From positions 16,026 through 80,025 of the forward strand of contig PALE01000034.1 in assembly GCA_002706445.1 (NCBI GenBank): 64,000 nt of DNA. The letters run 5' to 3'. Shown piece by piece: positions 42,445 through 52,033 of this stretch. The position numbers were made by a program, and so were the translations under genes. Position 1 is the first letter of the stretch. Every line of letters starts with the position of its first letter. The notes beneath the pieces were generated by a model. The model was given only the letters and a program-made list of their open reading frames with translations, was not told the DNA's origin and did not search any database. Origin of the DNA: Erythrobacteraceae bacterium. Lineage in GTDB: Bacteria; Pseudomonadota; Alphaproteobacteria; Sphingomonadales; Sphingomonadaceae.

Positions 42445-43292
42445 ACCGAAGCGCTGGCCTTGGTGACTTGCCGTCCGTCTGATGCAAAGGCGCCTAGCTC
42501 GTATTCGCCATGCGCGCCGCGCATCACGAGGTTCAATTCCTCTCCGGCGATAGCGGGCGAAACCCCGCGAAACTCGAAGCGTTGCAGCACGTTCTCGCCC
42601 AGCTCGCTCGCAGCCAGCCGCAGCAGCAGCGTGGCGATAAGCGGGCCATGCACCACCAGCCCCCGATAGCGCTCGACAGCTGTCGCATAAGGCGCGTCAT
42701 AGTGGATGCGGTGGGTGTTGAAGGTCAGCGCCGAATAGCGGAACAACAGGCGCGGATCGGGCGTGATGGTGCGGTGAGTGCTCCATTCCGAACTGTCGAA
42801 ATGAGCGTCGCCCGGTGGAGGCGGGGTCAGCGGTGCCTCTGGATCGGCTGCGTCGCGATAGACCAGCGTTTGTGTCTCTCGAATGGCTTCCTTGCCGTCC
42901 GCCCATAGCGAATGGCTGATGTCGGTGAAGGCCAGCGTGCCGCTGCGCCCTTCCTTGACGTTGACCGAGGCGATTTCGCTCTCGCGTTCCACTGTATCGG
43001 GAAAATTGAGCGGGCGCAGAAATTCGATCGCGCTTCCCGCCCACATCCGGCGCGGAAGAGGGAAGGGCGGATAGATATTGTCGGGGTCATTGTCGCGGAG
43101 CGGATGACCATCCTCTCCCAGCGCGTCGCTGCGCGCTTCGGGCAGGCACAGGCAGAAGTGGTACCCCTGCGGCACGGGGTTCTCGAAAGAAGGCGGCAGG
43201 TCCAGCGTCGCATACCAACGCTGGAGGTGTTCTGCTGTCACCATGTTGGTCTGAGCGGTCTTGCGCCCTACCCAGGAATCCCACTCGCTCAT
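42441..43292 (-). CDS. MaoC/FAS1-like dehydratase (mesaconyl-C4-CoA hydratase/HTD2-like)
   Basis: WVGRKTAQTNMVTAEHLQRWYATLDLPP..., SALTFNTHRIHYDAPYATAVERYRGLVVHGPL. Confidence 0.88.
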   Translation of the reverse strand: MSEWDSWVGRKTAQTNMVTAEHLQRWYATLDLPPSFENPVPQGYHFCLCLPEARSDALGEDGHPLRDNDPDNIYPPFPLPRRMWAGSAIEFLRPLNFPDTVERESEIASVNVKEGRSGTLAFTDISHSLWADGKEAIRETQTLVYRDAADPEAPLTPPPPGDAHFDSSEWSTHRTITPDPRLLFRYSALTFNTHRIHYDAPYATAVERYRGLVVHGPLIATLLLRLAASELGENVLQRFEFRGVSPAIAGEELNLVMRGAHGEYELGAFASDGRQVTKASASV

Positions 43293-43302
43293 CGCCGCCG
43301 AC

Positions 43303-44529
43303 TTACGCAGCGCGCTCGAACACGGCGGCGATACCCTGACCGCCGCCGATGCACATGGTTTCGAGGCCGTATTTCGCCCCGCGCCGGTGCATTTCGGCGG
43401 CCATATCGGCGAGGATCCGCCCGCCGGTCGCGCCGATGGGGTGGCCGAGCGAAATGCCCGAACCGTTGACGTTGAGGATATCGCGGCGGCTGTCGTCGGC
43501 GCTCCAGCCCCAGCCCTTGAGCACGGCGAGCACTTGCGGTGCGAAGGCTTCGTTCAGTTCGACAAGGTCGATGTCATCCCAGCTGTAGCCGCGCCGTTCG
43601 AACAGGCGCTGGGTTGCCGGGACCGGACCGATTCCCATGCGCGAGGGATCGCAGCCAGCAGCGGCCCAGCCGCCAAACCACAGGCTCGGCTCAAGGCCCA
43701 GTTCCTCAAGCTTGTCCTCGGCCACCACCAGACAGGCAGCGGCGGCATCGTTCTGCTGGCTGGCATTGCCTGCGGTCACGATGGCTTGCGGATCGCGCTT
43801 ACCGTCGATGGCGCGCAGCGCGCCGAGCGTCTCCATCGAGGCATCGGTACGATAGCCCTCGTCATGGTCGAAGATCACCGGATCGCCCTTGCGTTGCGGT
43901 ACCTCGACCTTGACCAGATGATCGTCGAACTTGCCCGCGGCCCATGCTGCGGCAGCGTTCTGGTGCGAGCGGACCGCATAGGCATCGGCCTCTTCGCGGG
44001 TGATTGCATAATCCTTGGCGAGATTGTCGGCGGTTTCGATCATGCCGGTGATGACCCCGAAACGCTCGATCGGCTGGCTCATGAGACGGCCTCGCGAAAG
44101 GCGATCATGCAGCGTCATATCGCCCATGCGCACACCGCTGCGCAGGTCGGTGGTGTAATGTTCGACCTGCGACATGCTCTCGCACCCGCCCGCAACGACG
44201 ACATCCGCCATGCCCGTTTCGACCATCATCGCCGCATTGGCGACCGCTTGCAGGCCCGAGCCGCAGCGGCGGTCCAGCTGGTAGCCGGGAACTTCGAGCG
44301 GTAGGCCTGCGGCGAGCCACGACCAGTGGCCGATAGCGGGCGCTTCGGCATTGCCGTAGCCCTGGCTGAAGACAACATCATCGACGCGTTCGGGGTCGAT
44401 GCCCGACCGTTCGACCAGCGCCTTGAGGATCACCGCGCCGAGCTGGCCAGCGTTGAGGCTCGACAGCCCGCCGAGAAACTTGCCGACGGGCGTGCGCAGG
44501 GGTGAAACGATGGCGGCTCTTCTGGTCAT
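43303..44529 (-). CDS. acetyl-CoA acetyltransferase family protein (thiolase)
   Basis: IVSPLRTPVGKFLGGLSSL, LDRRCGSGLQAVANAAMMV, NVNGSGISLGHPIGATGGRI. Confidence 0.95.
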   Translation of the reverse strand: MTRRAAIVSPLRTPVGKFLGGLSSLNAGQLGAVILKALVERSGIDPERVDDVVFSQGYGNAEAPAIGHWSWLAAGLPLEVPGYQLDRRCGSGLQAVANAAMMVETGMADVVVAGGCESMSQVEHYTTDLRSGVRMGDMTLHDRLSRGRLMSQPIERFGVITGMIETADNLAKDYAITREEADAYAVRSHQNAAAAWAAGKFDDHLVKVEVPQRKGDPVIFDHDEGYRTDASMETLGALRAIDGKRDPQAIVTAGNASQQNDAAAACLVVAEDKLEELGLEPSLWFGGWAAAGCDPSRMGIGPVPATQRLFERRGYSWDDIDLVELNEAFAPQVLAVLKGWGWSADDSRRDILNVNGSGISLGHPIGATGGRILADMAAEMHRRGAKYGLETMCIGGGQGIAAVFERAA

Positions 44530-44538
44530 GATCGGGTC

Positions 44539-45792
44539 CTAACGATTGTAGTGCTTGCCTTCGTCGCTGAGCGCGACGGTTCCGGCATCGATGAGTTTGC
44601 CAATGGCGCCGCTCGACAGGCCGAGCCGCTCGGCGAGCACTTCCTCGGAATGCTGGCCGAGGAAGGGGGCGGGCGCAGGGTCGCCAACCTCGCGGCCCGG
44701 CACATTGGCGAAGCTGCGGGTGGCGGGATAGTCGAGGCCCGAGGGATTGGCGGGCGAGGGGCCGAACAAAGGATTGTCGGTTACAAGCTGCGGATCGCGC
44801 GCGGCTTCGTAGGCGGTGCGGTATTTTTCGAAAGTGCAGCCGTTTGCGGTCATGCGGCTCGAAAGATCGGACCAGTTGCGATCGCCTGCGATGGTCTGGA
44901 ACACTTCGAACAGCGCGTGGCGATGCTCGAAACGCGGGCGGTCGCCGTCCTCGAAGCGCACGCCCAGCCGCGATTCAAGCTCGCTGATCGGTGCTGCGGC
45001 GTCGAAGGCTTCGACCAGTCCGCCCCATTGTTTGGGCGTGAGCGCCGCAACCATGAAACGCACGCCGTCTTTGCTGCGGAAATCGCGCCCGAATGCCCCC
45101 CAGATCGCATTGCCCAGCCGCTCGCGGTCGGCTCCGCGATAGAGCATTTCGGCCATGGTCCCCGAATTGGCGAGCGTGCCGATAGCTACATCGCCCAGCG
45201 GCACGCGGAGTTCGCTGCCTTCGCCGGTCGCATCGCGGTGGCGCAGCGCGGCCAGCAGGGCAAAGGCGCAGTATGCTCCGGTGATGAAGTCCCACGCAGG
45301 CAGCACCTGATTGACCGGCGGCGCTGTCGCCATATCCCACTCTTCCGGCCCGCACATCAGCGGATAACCGGCAGCGGCGTTGACGGTGAAGTCCATCGCC
45401 TGCCGCCCGTCATGCCAGCCCATGATCCGCACCGAAGTCATGTCGGGCGCGCCTTCCGGCTGGGCCGCCTTCATCGCCGCATGGCTTAGGAAGCTCTTTT
45501 CGGGCAGGTTGGTGATCGCATTGCCAGTCTTGGCGGCCAGCGCCACACACAGCTCGCGCCCTTCGCCGCTGCGCAGGTCCAGCGCGACCGATTTCTTGGC
45601 GCGGTTGAGGTTCTCCCAGCTGAGCGAACGCCCCTCTCCTGTCAGCATGTAGCGGTCGTAATCGAGCCCGCCTGCCGTGTGGTCGACGCGGATCACCTCC
45701 GCGCCCATCTGCGCGCAATAGAGGCCCGCAGTGGGGGAGGCGACGAAGCTGGAGACTTCGACGATCGAGAGGTCGTTCAGCAGCTTATACAA
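44539..45792 (-). CDS. CaiB/BaiF family CoA transferase
   Basis: LSIVEVSSFVASPTAGLYCAQMGAEVIRVDHTAGGLDYDR. Confidence 0.94.
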   Translation of the reverse strand: MYKLLNDLSIVEVSSFVASPTAGLYCAQMGAEVIRVDHTAGGLDYDRYMLTGEGRSLSWENLNRAKKSVALDLRSGEGRELCVALAAKTGNAITNLPEKSFLSHAAMKAAQPEGAPDMTSVRIMGWHDGRQAMDFTVNAAAGYPLMCGPEEWDMATAPPVNQVLPAWDFITGAYCAFALLAALRHRDATGEGSELRVPLGDVAIGTLANSGTMAEMLYRGADRERLGNAIWGAFGRDFRSKDGVRFMVAALTPKQWGGLVEAFDAAAPISELESRLGVRFEDGDRPRFEHRHALFEVFQTIAGDRNWSDLSSRMTANGCTFEKYRTAYEAARDPQLVTDNPLFGPSPANPSGLDYPATRSFANVPGREVGDPAPAPFLGQHSEEVLAERLGLSSGAIGKLIDAGTVALSDEGKHYNR

Positions 45793-45795
45793 GGC

Positions 45796-46989
45796 TCACC
45801 CGTGCTCCTTTTGCCATTCACGCAGCATGTGCTTGGCGATCTGGAGCTGGAGGATCTGCGTCGTTCCTTCGTAAATGCGGTAGATGCGCGCATCGCGATA
45901 GAACCGTTCGGCGTCATATTCGGCGAGGTAGCCCGCGCCGCCATAGACCTGCACCACGCGGTCAACCACGCGCCCGCACATTTCCGATGCGAAGACCTTG
46001 AACGCGGCGGCCTTGACGAGAATGTTCTCGCCGCGGTCGGCGCGGGCGGTGACGTCGCGCATCATCGCCTCGGCGGCGTAGATCTCGATTTCACTGTCGG
46101 CGAGCATGGACTGGATCAGCTGGAAATTCGCGATCGGTTCGCCGAAAGCCTTGCGCTCATTGGCATAGCGGATCGCGCTGTCGAGCGCGCGGCGGGCATA
46201 GCCGGCAGCGGTCGCGCCAACCGAAATGCGACCGTTGTCGAGGCTCTTCATCGCGAAGACGAAACCCTTGCCAGTCTCGCCGCCGAGCAGCGCATCGCCC
46301 GGCACTTTCACATCGTCGAGCATGATGTCCGAGATATGCGAGCCCGACTGGCCCATCTTATGATCGGGCGAGCCGGTCGAAACGCCCGGCGTGTCCATGG
46401 GCACGAGAAAGGCGCTGATATGCGCGTTCTTGGGCAGGGCTTCCTTGTTGGTTCGCGCCATGATCAGGGCGACATCGGCATGCGGCGCGTTGGTTATGTA
46501 GCGCTTGGTGCCGTTGAGTATCCATCCGTTCCCGTCAGGATCGGGCACAGCAGTGGTCGCAAGGCCTGCGCTGTCGCTGCCCGACCCCGGTTCGGTGAGG
46601 CCGAAACAGGCAATCTTGCCCTCGGCCACCTTGGGGAACCATTCTTCCTTTTGCGCCTCGGTCGCGCCGTTCTTGAGCGCGCTCGAAAACATGCCGACAT
46701 TGATCGAGAAGATCGAACGATAGGCGGGCGCGGCATAGGCTATGATATTGATAACCCGCGCATATTGGCTGATGTTCAGTCCTGCGCCGCCATATTCCTC
46801 GGGCACGGTCAGACCGAACAGGCCCATGTCGCGCATCTCGTCGATAATCTGGGGCGGGATCGCGTCATTGGCGATCACCTCGGCTTCTGCCGGGATCAGC
46901 CGTTCGCGCACATAGCGGGTCAGCTGCTCGGCGAATTGTTCGAAAACATCGGCATCCATGCCGGGATTGCCGCTCACTTCGTTACTCAT
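45796..46989 (-). CDS. acyl-CoA dehydrogenase
   Basis: CFGLTEPGSGSDSAGLATTA, QVYGGAGYLAEYDAERFYRDARIYRIYEGTTQI. Confidence 0.96.
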   Translation of the reverse strand: MSNEVSGNPGMDADVFEQFAEQLTRYVRERLIPAEAEVIANDAIPPQIIDEMRDMGLFGLTVPEEYGGAGLNISQYARVINIIAYAAPAYRSIFSINVGMFSSALKNGATEAQKEEWFPKVAEGKIACFGLTEPGSGSDSAGLATTAVPDPDGNGWILNGTKRYITNAPHADVALIMARTNKEALPKNAHISAFLVPMDTPGVSTGSPDHKMGQSGSHISDIMLDDVKVPGDALLGGETGKGFVFAMKSLDNGRISVGATAAGYARRALDSAIRYANERKAFGEPIANFQLIQSMLADSEIEIYAAEAMMRDVTARADRGENILVKAAAFKVFASEMCGRVVDRVVQVYGGAGYLAEYDAERFYRDARIYRIYEGTTQILQLQIAKHMLREWQKEHG

Positions 46990-47234
46990 TGTGCTGGTTC
47001 CGTCTGTTCGGTTTCGCCTTCCGCCGGCGCAGTTTCCGGTCCCGGAGAGGGCAGTACACCGTCCGGCAGCTGGCGCTCTTCGAGCATTTCGGCCGCTTCA
47101 TCGAGCGCACGCGCTTCGCCTTCGCTGACGCCGCCCGGCCCGCTGCTGCTGCCGGGGCCATCACCGCAGGCGGCGAGCAGGAATGCGGGCACGAGCAGGG
47201 CCGCGCCGAAAAGCGCCTTGCGCCGGATCGTCAT
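46986..47234 (-). CDS. small lipoprotein, unknown function
   Basis: Lipobox FLLAAC; ATGA overlap with the acyl-CoA dehydrogenase start. Confidence 0.7.
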   Translation of the reverse strand: MTIRRKALFGAALLVPAFLLAACGDGPGSSSGPGGVSEGEARALDEAAEMLEERQLPDGVLPSPGPETAPAEGETEQTEPAQ

Positions 47235-47237
47235 CGG

Positions 47238-47559
47238 TTACTCGACCTCGAGGTCGGCAGCAGCGGCAGCGGCTTCGGCAGCTTCTGCGGCAGCGGCGGC
47301 TTCGGCGGCTACGCTTTCAGCCGCATCGGCGGCTTCTTCGGCGGTCTGCATGCTGGGTGCACGCTCCGAAGCGTCCGCGGGCGGGCCGAGTGCCTCGCTA
47401 TCTTCGACAGGCTCTTCGGTGATCGGCTCAAGCGCTTCCTCGGCGGGCATTTCGACCGTGTCGGGCATGGCTTCGGTCGATGCGTCATCGCTGTTGCCGC
47501 ACGCGGCAAGGCCAAGCGCGAGGCTGCCGAGCATGGCACCTGCTACAAGCTTCTTCATG
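47238..47559 (-). CDS. small acidic Ala/Glu-rich lipoprotein
   Basis: MKKLVAGAMLGSLALGLAACGNSDD lipobox; C-terminal AAEAAAAAEAAEAAAAAADLEVE. Confidence 0.7.
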
Positions 47560-47704
47560 GGTACTCTCCTCGTTGATCCGGATATTTGCGGGCAGGGTGT
47601 AGCGAGGTAAGTCGGGTTAAGCCAAGCGCCTTTTGCTGCGCCGAAACGGCACAATCGAAAGAGAGGTACGCCGCAGCCTCGCGAATCGCGGTATACGTAG
47701 CGGC

Positions 47705-48727
47705 ATGGAAAAGACCTTTCGCGACATGCTCCCTTCGCTTCGACCCGGCCCGACCGCCGGACAGCGCCTCGCCGTCCGCATCGAGCTGCTGTTGGTGCTC
47801 GCAATCCTCGTGATCGGAGCCATCGGTCCGCTCAACACGGCGCGCGCGCAATCGTCGAGCCGTCCGTTCACCATTCTCGAAAACGGGCGCGCCTATGCGA
47901 CCTTGCAGGCGGCGGTCGATGTGATCGGCGACCAGCGCGGCACGATCGAGATTGCGCCGGGCACCTATCGCCAATGCGCCGTGCAGAGCGCGGGTGTGAT
48001 CATCTATGCCGCGAAGGAATTCGGCACGGTCACTTTCGATCGCACCACGTGCGAAGGCAAAGCCGCGCTGGTGTTGCGCGGGCTGGGTGCGGAAGTGCGC
48101 GGGATCACTTTTTCGAACATGGCGGTTGCCGACGGCAACGGTGCAGGGATCCGGCTCGAGCAGGGCGCGCTCAACATTGCCTATTCGCGCTTTCTCGACA
48201 GCCAGCAGGGCATCCTCACCGGCAATGACCCGCAGGGTCGCATCTACATCATGCGCTCGACCTTCAGCGGTCTGGGCACTTGCGAGAATTCGGCAGGCTG
48301 CGCCCATTCGATCTACATCGGAAATTATGGCGAGCTGACCGTGCGCGACAGCCGGTTCGAGCGCGGCAGCGGCGGACACTACGTCAAGGCGCGCGCCGCG
48401 ACGGTGCTGATCGAGAACAACAGCTTCGACGATTCCGCCGGCAAGGGCACGAATTACATGATCGACCTGCCCGCAGGCAGCCGCGGCGCGATCACCGGTA
48501 ATTGGTTCGTTCAGGGCCGCGACAAGGAGAATTACTCCGCCTTCATCGCGCTCGGCGCGGAGGAAGTGCTGCACCCGTCGGACGGGCTGCGCGTGACAGG
48601 CAATGAAGCGCGCTTCGTGCCCGGTTTGCAGCGTTCGAGCGTGTTTCTGGCCGACTGGACGGGGTCCAATGTGACCTTGACCAACAACAACCTTGCCAGC
48701 GGATTGGCCCGCTACGAGCGGCGTTAA
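47705..48727 (+). CDS. right-handed parallel beta-helix repeat protein
   Basis: RPFTILENGRAYATLQAAVDVIGDQRGTIEIAPGTYRQ, followed by beta-helix-like repeats. Confidence 0.85.
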   Translation: MEKTFRDMLPSLRPGPTAGQRLAVRIELLLVLAILVIGAIGPLNTARAQSSSRPFTILENGRAYATLQAAVDVIGDQRGTIEIAPGTYRQCAVQSAGVIIYAAKEFGTVTFDRTTCEGKAALVLRGLGAEVRGITFSNMAVADGNGAGIRLEQGALNIAYSRFLDSQQGILTGNDPQGRIYIMRSTFSGLGTCENSAGCAHSIYIGNYGELTVRDSRFERGSGGHYVKARAATVLIENNSFDDSAGKGTNYMIDLPAGSRGAITGNWFVQGRDKENYSAFIALGAEEVLHPSDGLRVTGNEARFVPGLQRSSVFLADWTGSNVTLTNNNLASGLARYERR

Positions 48728-49401
48728 GTCTCCAGCCCGAGCTCTTCGGCAATTTCCATGGCTCGCGCGTCGATTGCATCGAAGTCGCTGTCGGGCACGG
48801 ATTCAGCGACATAGTAAAAGGACTGCTCGGCATCCTCATTGCCCATCGCGGCAGCGACGAGGAACCATGCCAGCGCCTCTTGCGAATCCTGTTGGACCGC
48901 TTGGCCAAGGTGGAACATCACGCCCACCCCGCGCACGCCGCCACTGTCTCCCAGACGCGCGGCGCGCATGTAGCTCGACAGCGCGGCCACATCGTCTTGC
49001 GCAGTGCCGCGTCCCGTCGCCTGCATGACGGCGAGGCTGACGATAGCATCGGTGTAATCTTCGGCAGCGGCGGCACGGAACATGGCGACTGCCTCTTCGA
49101 GCGACCCTTCGGCTGTGCCGGTATCGATCATCACGCCGAGTCGCCAGCGGGCGTAGTTGTTGCCCTCCTTTGACGCGACGCGATAGTGGTAGGCTGCGAC
49201 CCGCGGATCGGCGCTCACGCCTTCGCCTGCCTCGTAGAACCGTCCAAGCCACGCATGCGCCACCGGATCGCCGCGCTCTGCCTCGGCCTCGGCGATGCGC
49301 GCCGCTTCGGTAAACTGGCCTTTGTCCACCAGCGCGTCGATCTGCTGCGAGCCGTTGCCCAGCGAAAAGACGAGAGCCAGTGCAAGAAACAGATAGCGCA
49401 T
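48724..49401 (-). CDS. Sel1-like/TPR repeat secreted protein
   Basis: AHAWLGRFYEAGEGVSADPRVAAYHYRVASKEGNNYARWRLGVMIDTG Sel1 repeats. Confidence 0.85.
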   Translation of the reverse strand: MRYLFLALALVFSLGNGSQQIDALVDKGQFTEAARIAEAEAERGDPVAHAWLGRFYEAGEGVSADPRVAAYHYRVASKEGNNYARWRLGVMIDTGTAEGSLEEAVAMFRAAAAEDYTDAIVSLAVMQATGRGTAQDDVAALSSYMRAARLGDSGGVRGVGVMFHLGQAVQQDSQEALAWFLVAAAMGNEDAEQSFYYVAESVPDSDFDAIDARAMEIAEELGLET

Positions 49402-49423
49402 GATAATCCCCCTTGGCCCCAGC

Positions 49424-49933
49424 CTAGCCGAAGGCGCGCGCGTATGTCACCTCGCCCGAAGGCAGGTCTCCGTCGAGCACCAGCGCCTGAAAATATTCGG
49501 GCGGCGGGCCGGGGAAGGTGACTTGCGGTTCGTGCGCAAAGCCGAAGCGGGCATAATAGTCGGGACTGCCGAGCAGCACCACGCCCTTGGCCCCTGTCTG
49601 GCGCAGGTCGGCGATGCCGCGCTTGATCAGCGCGCCGCCGATGTCCCGACCTTGCAGTTCGGGCCAGACCGACACCGGGCCGAGGCCGTACCAGTCCTGC
49701 GCTCCGTCGGAGATGGAAACGCGCGAGAAAGCGATGTGGCCGACAATCCGCTCCGCATCCTCGGCAACCAGCGAAAGTGCGAGATCGCCGTCTGCGCGCA
49801 GGCGCTCGACAAGGTGCTGCTCATCGCCATCGCTGAAAGGCATATTGGCAAATGCGGCCTCGGTGAGCGCGAAGATCGCGGATTCGTCGCCTGCGTCTTC
49901 GGGACGGATAGTAACGGGGACTGCGGGGCTCAT
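49424..49933 (-). CDS. GNAT N-acetyltransferase
   Basis: VRPEDAGDESAIF-type N-terminus, LGPVSVWPELQGRDIGGALIKRGIADLR. Confidence 0.92.
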   Translation of the reverse strand: MSPAVPVTIRPEDAGDESAIFALTEAAFANMPFSDGDEQHLVERLRADGDLALSLVAEDAERIVGHIAFSRVSISDGAQDWYGLGPVSVWPELQGRDIGGALIKRGIADLRQTGAKGVVLLGSPDYYARFGFAHEPQVTFPGPPPEYFQALVLDGDLPSGEVTYARAFG

Positions 49934-51003
49934 CCCAGCAAATGCCCGTGGCGGTCGCGCTTGGTGGCGAGATAGCGGGCGTTGTGCGGATTGTCGGGAA
50001 GCTGGTGCGGCACACGTTCGCTCACCGTAATGCCTGCCGCTTCGAGCGCCGCGACCTTGTTGGGATTGTTGGTCATCAGCCGGATGCTGCCCGCGCCGAG
50101 CAGATCGAGCATTCGCGCTGCTGTCGGAAAATCGCGCGCTTCATCGGGCAGGCCCAGCCGCGTATTGGCATCGACCGTGTCGAAACCTTGATCCTGCAAT
50201 CGATAGGCGCGCAGCTTGTTGATGAGCCCGATCCCGCGCCCTTCCTGCCGCAAATACAGAAGCGCGCCCCATCCGCCGCTTTCGCGCGCATGCTCGGCCA
50301 TGGCGTGCAGCGCCGCGTCGAGCTGCGGGCCGCAATCGCATTTGAGGCTACCCAGGATGTCGCCGGTCAGACACTCCGAATGGAGCCGCACCAGCGGTTC
50401 GCGGTCGCCCGACTGTTCGCCGATGATAAGCGCAACGTGCTCGCGCGTGTCTTCGGTGGAGCGGAAGGCGACGATCTGAGCATCACTGCTGGCGTTCACC
50501 GGCAGGCGCGCGCGGGTGACGATCCTGAGCGCGCCGCTGTCGGCATAGTCAGCCAGATCGCCGGCGGCGAGTGTGTGCGCTTCGCCCGCCCCTTCGGGAT
50601 TGACCAGAAAGGCCGGTAGGATGCCCGCAATCCGCGCCAGCTCCATTGCTGCGCGGGCGGCATCGTCCCACGCGAGCGCTTCGGCACGGAACGGTCCCTT
50701 GAACGGATTGCCGAGGTCGAGCGCGGGATCTGCAATCGGTCCGGCTTCGGCCAGCGTGAAATCCTCGCCGCCCCTGATGAGAACAGGAGAATGCGGCACG
50801 GCCGCCTCGCGCTGGTTGGCGAGCTTGAGCGTCGCCGCCCGCGCCGCCGAAATCAGCATTTGCGGCGCTGTCGCAGCGCTCGCAACGGCGGTTTCAACGG
50901 GTAGAAGTGTCGGCCCATCCTCGAATGCCAGCGGCCAGCCATGGCGCAGCGCGTCCACCGCCTGCGCCGCGCGCCGTGCAGGAGAAGGCGCTGGATGGCT
51001 CAA
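49930..51003 (-). CDS. ribA: GTP cyclohydrolase II, probable TTG start
   Basis: HSECLTGDILGSLKCDCGPQLDAAL, GRGIGLINKLRAYRLQDQGFDTVDAN; in-frame TTG at 51003-51001 overlaps the xth stop (TTGA). Confidence 0.92.
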   Translation of the reverse strand: MSHPAPSPARRAAQAVDALRHGWPLAFEDGPTLLPVETAVASAATAPQMLISAARAATLKLANQREAAVPHSPVLIRGGEDFTLAEAGPIADPALDLGNPFKGPFRAEALAWDDAARAAMELARIAGILPAFLVNPEGAGEAHTLAAGDLADYADSGALRIVTRARLPVNASSDAQIVAFRSTEDTREHVALIIGEQSGDREPLVRLHSECLTGDILGSLKCDCGPQLDAALHAMAEHARESGGWGALLYLRQEGRGIGLINKLRAYRLQDQGFDTVDANTRLGLPDEARDFPTAARMLDLLGAGSIRLMTNNPNKVAALEAAGITVSERVPHQLPDNPHNARYLATKRDRHGHLLG

Positions 51004-51788
51004 ATATCGAACTCGGTGATCAGCGGAACGTGGTCCGAGGGCTTTTCCCAGCTGCGCGCATCTTCGAGCACGCTGTGCGATTTTGCCTGTGCGGCCAGAT
51101 CGGGCGAGGCCCACATATGGTCAAGCCGCCGCCCGCGATCATTGGCGCGCCAATCCTTCGCGCGGTAGCTCCACCAGCTGAAATAGCGCTCCGGATCGCG
51201 GATAAATTCGCGCCCGATATCGACCCAGCCATGCGCATCCTTGAACCGCTGGAGCGTTTCGACCTCGAGCGGCGTGTGGCTGACGACCTTCAAGAGCTGC
51301 TTGTGGTTCCAGACATCGCTTTCGAGCGGGGCGATGTTGAAATCGCCGACGATCAAGGTGGGCTTGTCGAGCTTGTCTGCCCACAGCGTCATGCGTTCGA
51401 GGAAATCGAGCTTCTGCCCGAATTTCACGTTCACCTCGCGGTCGGGCTCATCGCCGCCTGCGGGAACATAGACATTGTCGACGATCATATCGCGCCCGAC
51501 CACTTCGACCGCGACATGGCGAGCCTCGCCATTGGCCTGCCAGTCGTGGCGGGCGACTTCGCGTATGGGCAAGCGGCTGACGGTGGCGACGCCGTGATAG
51601 CCCTTTTGCCCGCACACCGCCTGATGCTCGTAACCCAGCGCAGCGAGCGCTTCGGCAGGGAACTGGTGCTCCTGGCACTTGATCTCCTGCAGGCACAGCA
51701 CATCGGGTGCATGCTCGGTGAGGTATTTCTCGATAATCGGCAGGCGCAGGCGGGCCGAATTGATGTTCCAGGTAGCGACAGAAAGCAT
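51000..51788 (-). CDS. xthA: exodeoxyribonuclease III
   Basis: MLSVATWNINSARLRLPIIEKYLTEHAPDVLCLQEIKCQ. Confidence 0.97.
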   Translation of the reverse strand: MLSVATWNINSARLRLPIIEKYLTEHAPDVLCLQEIKCQEHQFPAEALAALGYEHQAVCGQKGYHGVATVSRLPIREVARHDWQANGEARHVAVEVVGRDMIVDNVYVPAGGDEPDREVNVKFGQKLDFLERMTLWADKLDKPTLIVGDFNIAPLESDVWNHKQLLKVVSHTPLEVETLQRFKDAHGWVDIGREFIRDPERYFSWWSYRAKDWRANDRGRRLDHMWASPDLAAQAKSHSVLEDARSWEKPSDHVPLITEFDI

Positions 51789-51869
51789 GGCGGCGATTTA
51801 GGCAGCCCCGCACAAAAACGCCACCTTTTGGTTCAAGGCGTGTGCTCAGGCATGCGCCTAAGCTGGCCG

Positions 51870-51949
51870 AGCCACCCGCGCCCTCCACCCTTCCACCCGG
51901 ATGATATCCCGGTAGGCTCCGGGTGGAAGGGTGGAGGGCGCGGGTGGCT
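51870..51949. repeat. 80-bp hairpin repeat copy D2: 32-bp perfect arms, 16-nt spacer
   Basis: AGCCACCCGCGCCCTCCACCCTTCCACCCGGA-N16-TCCGGGTGGAAGGGTGGAGGGCGCGGGTGGCT. Confidence 0.9.
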
Positions 51950-52033
51950 GTGGCATTCTAAAGAAATGCCACCATTAGCTTTCGTGTCACAATCGAACGC
52001 GATACGAACGGGCATCATTTCCGGAGGAAACAC

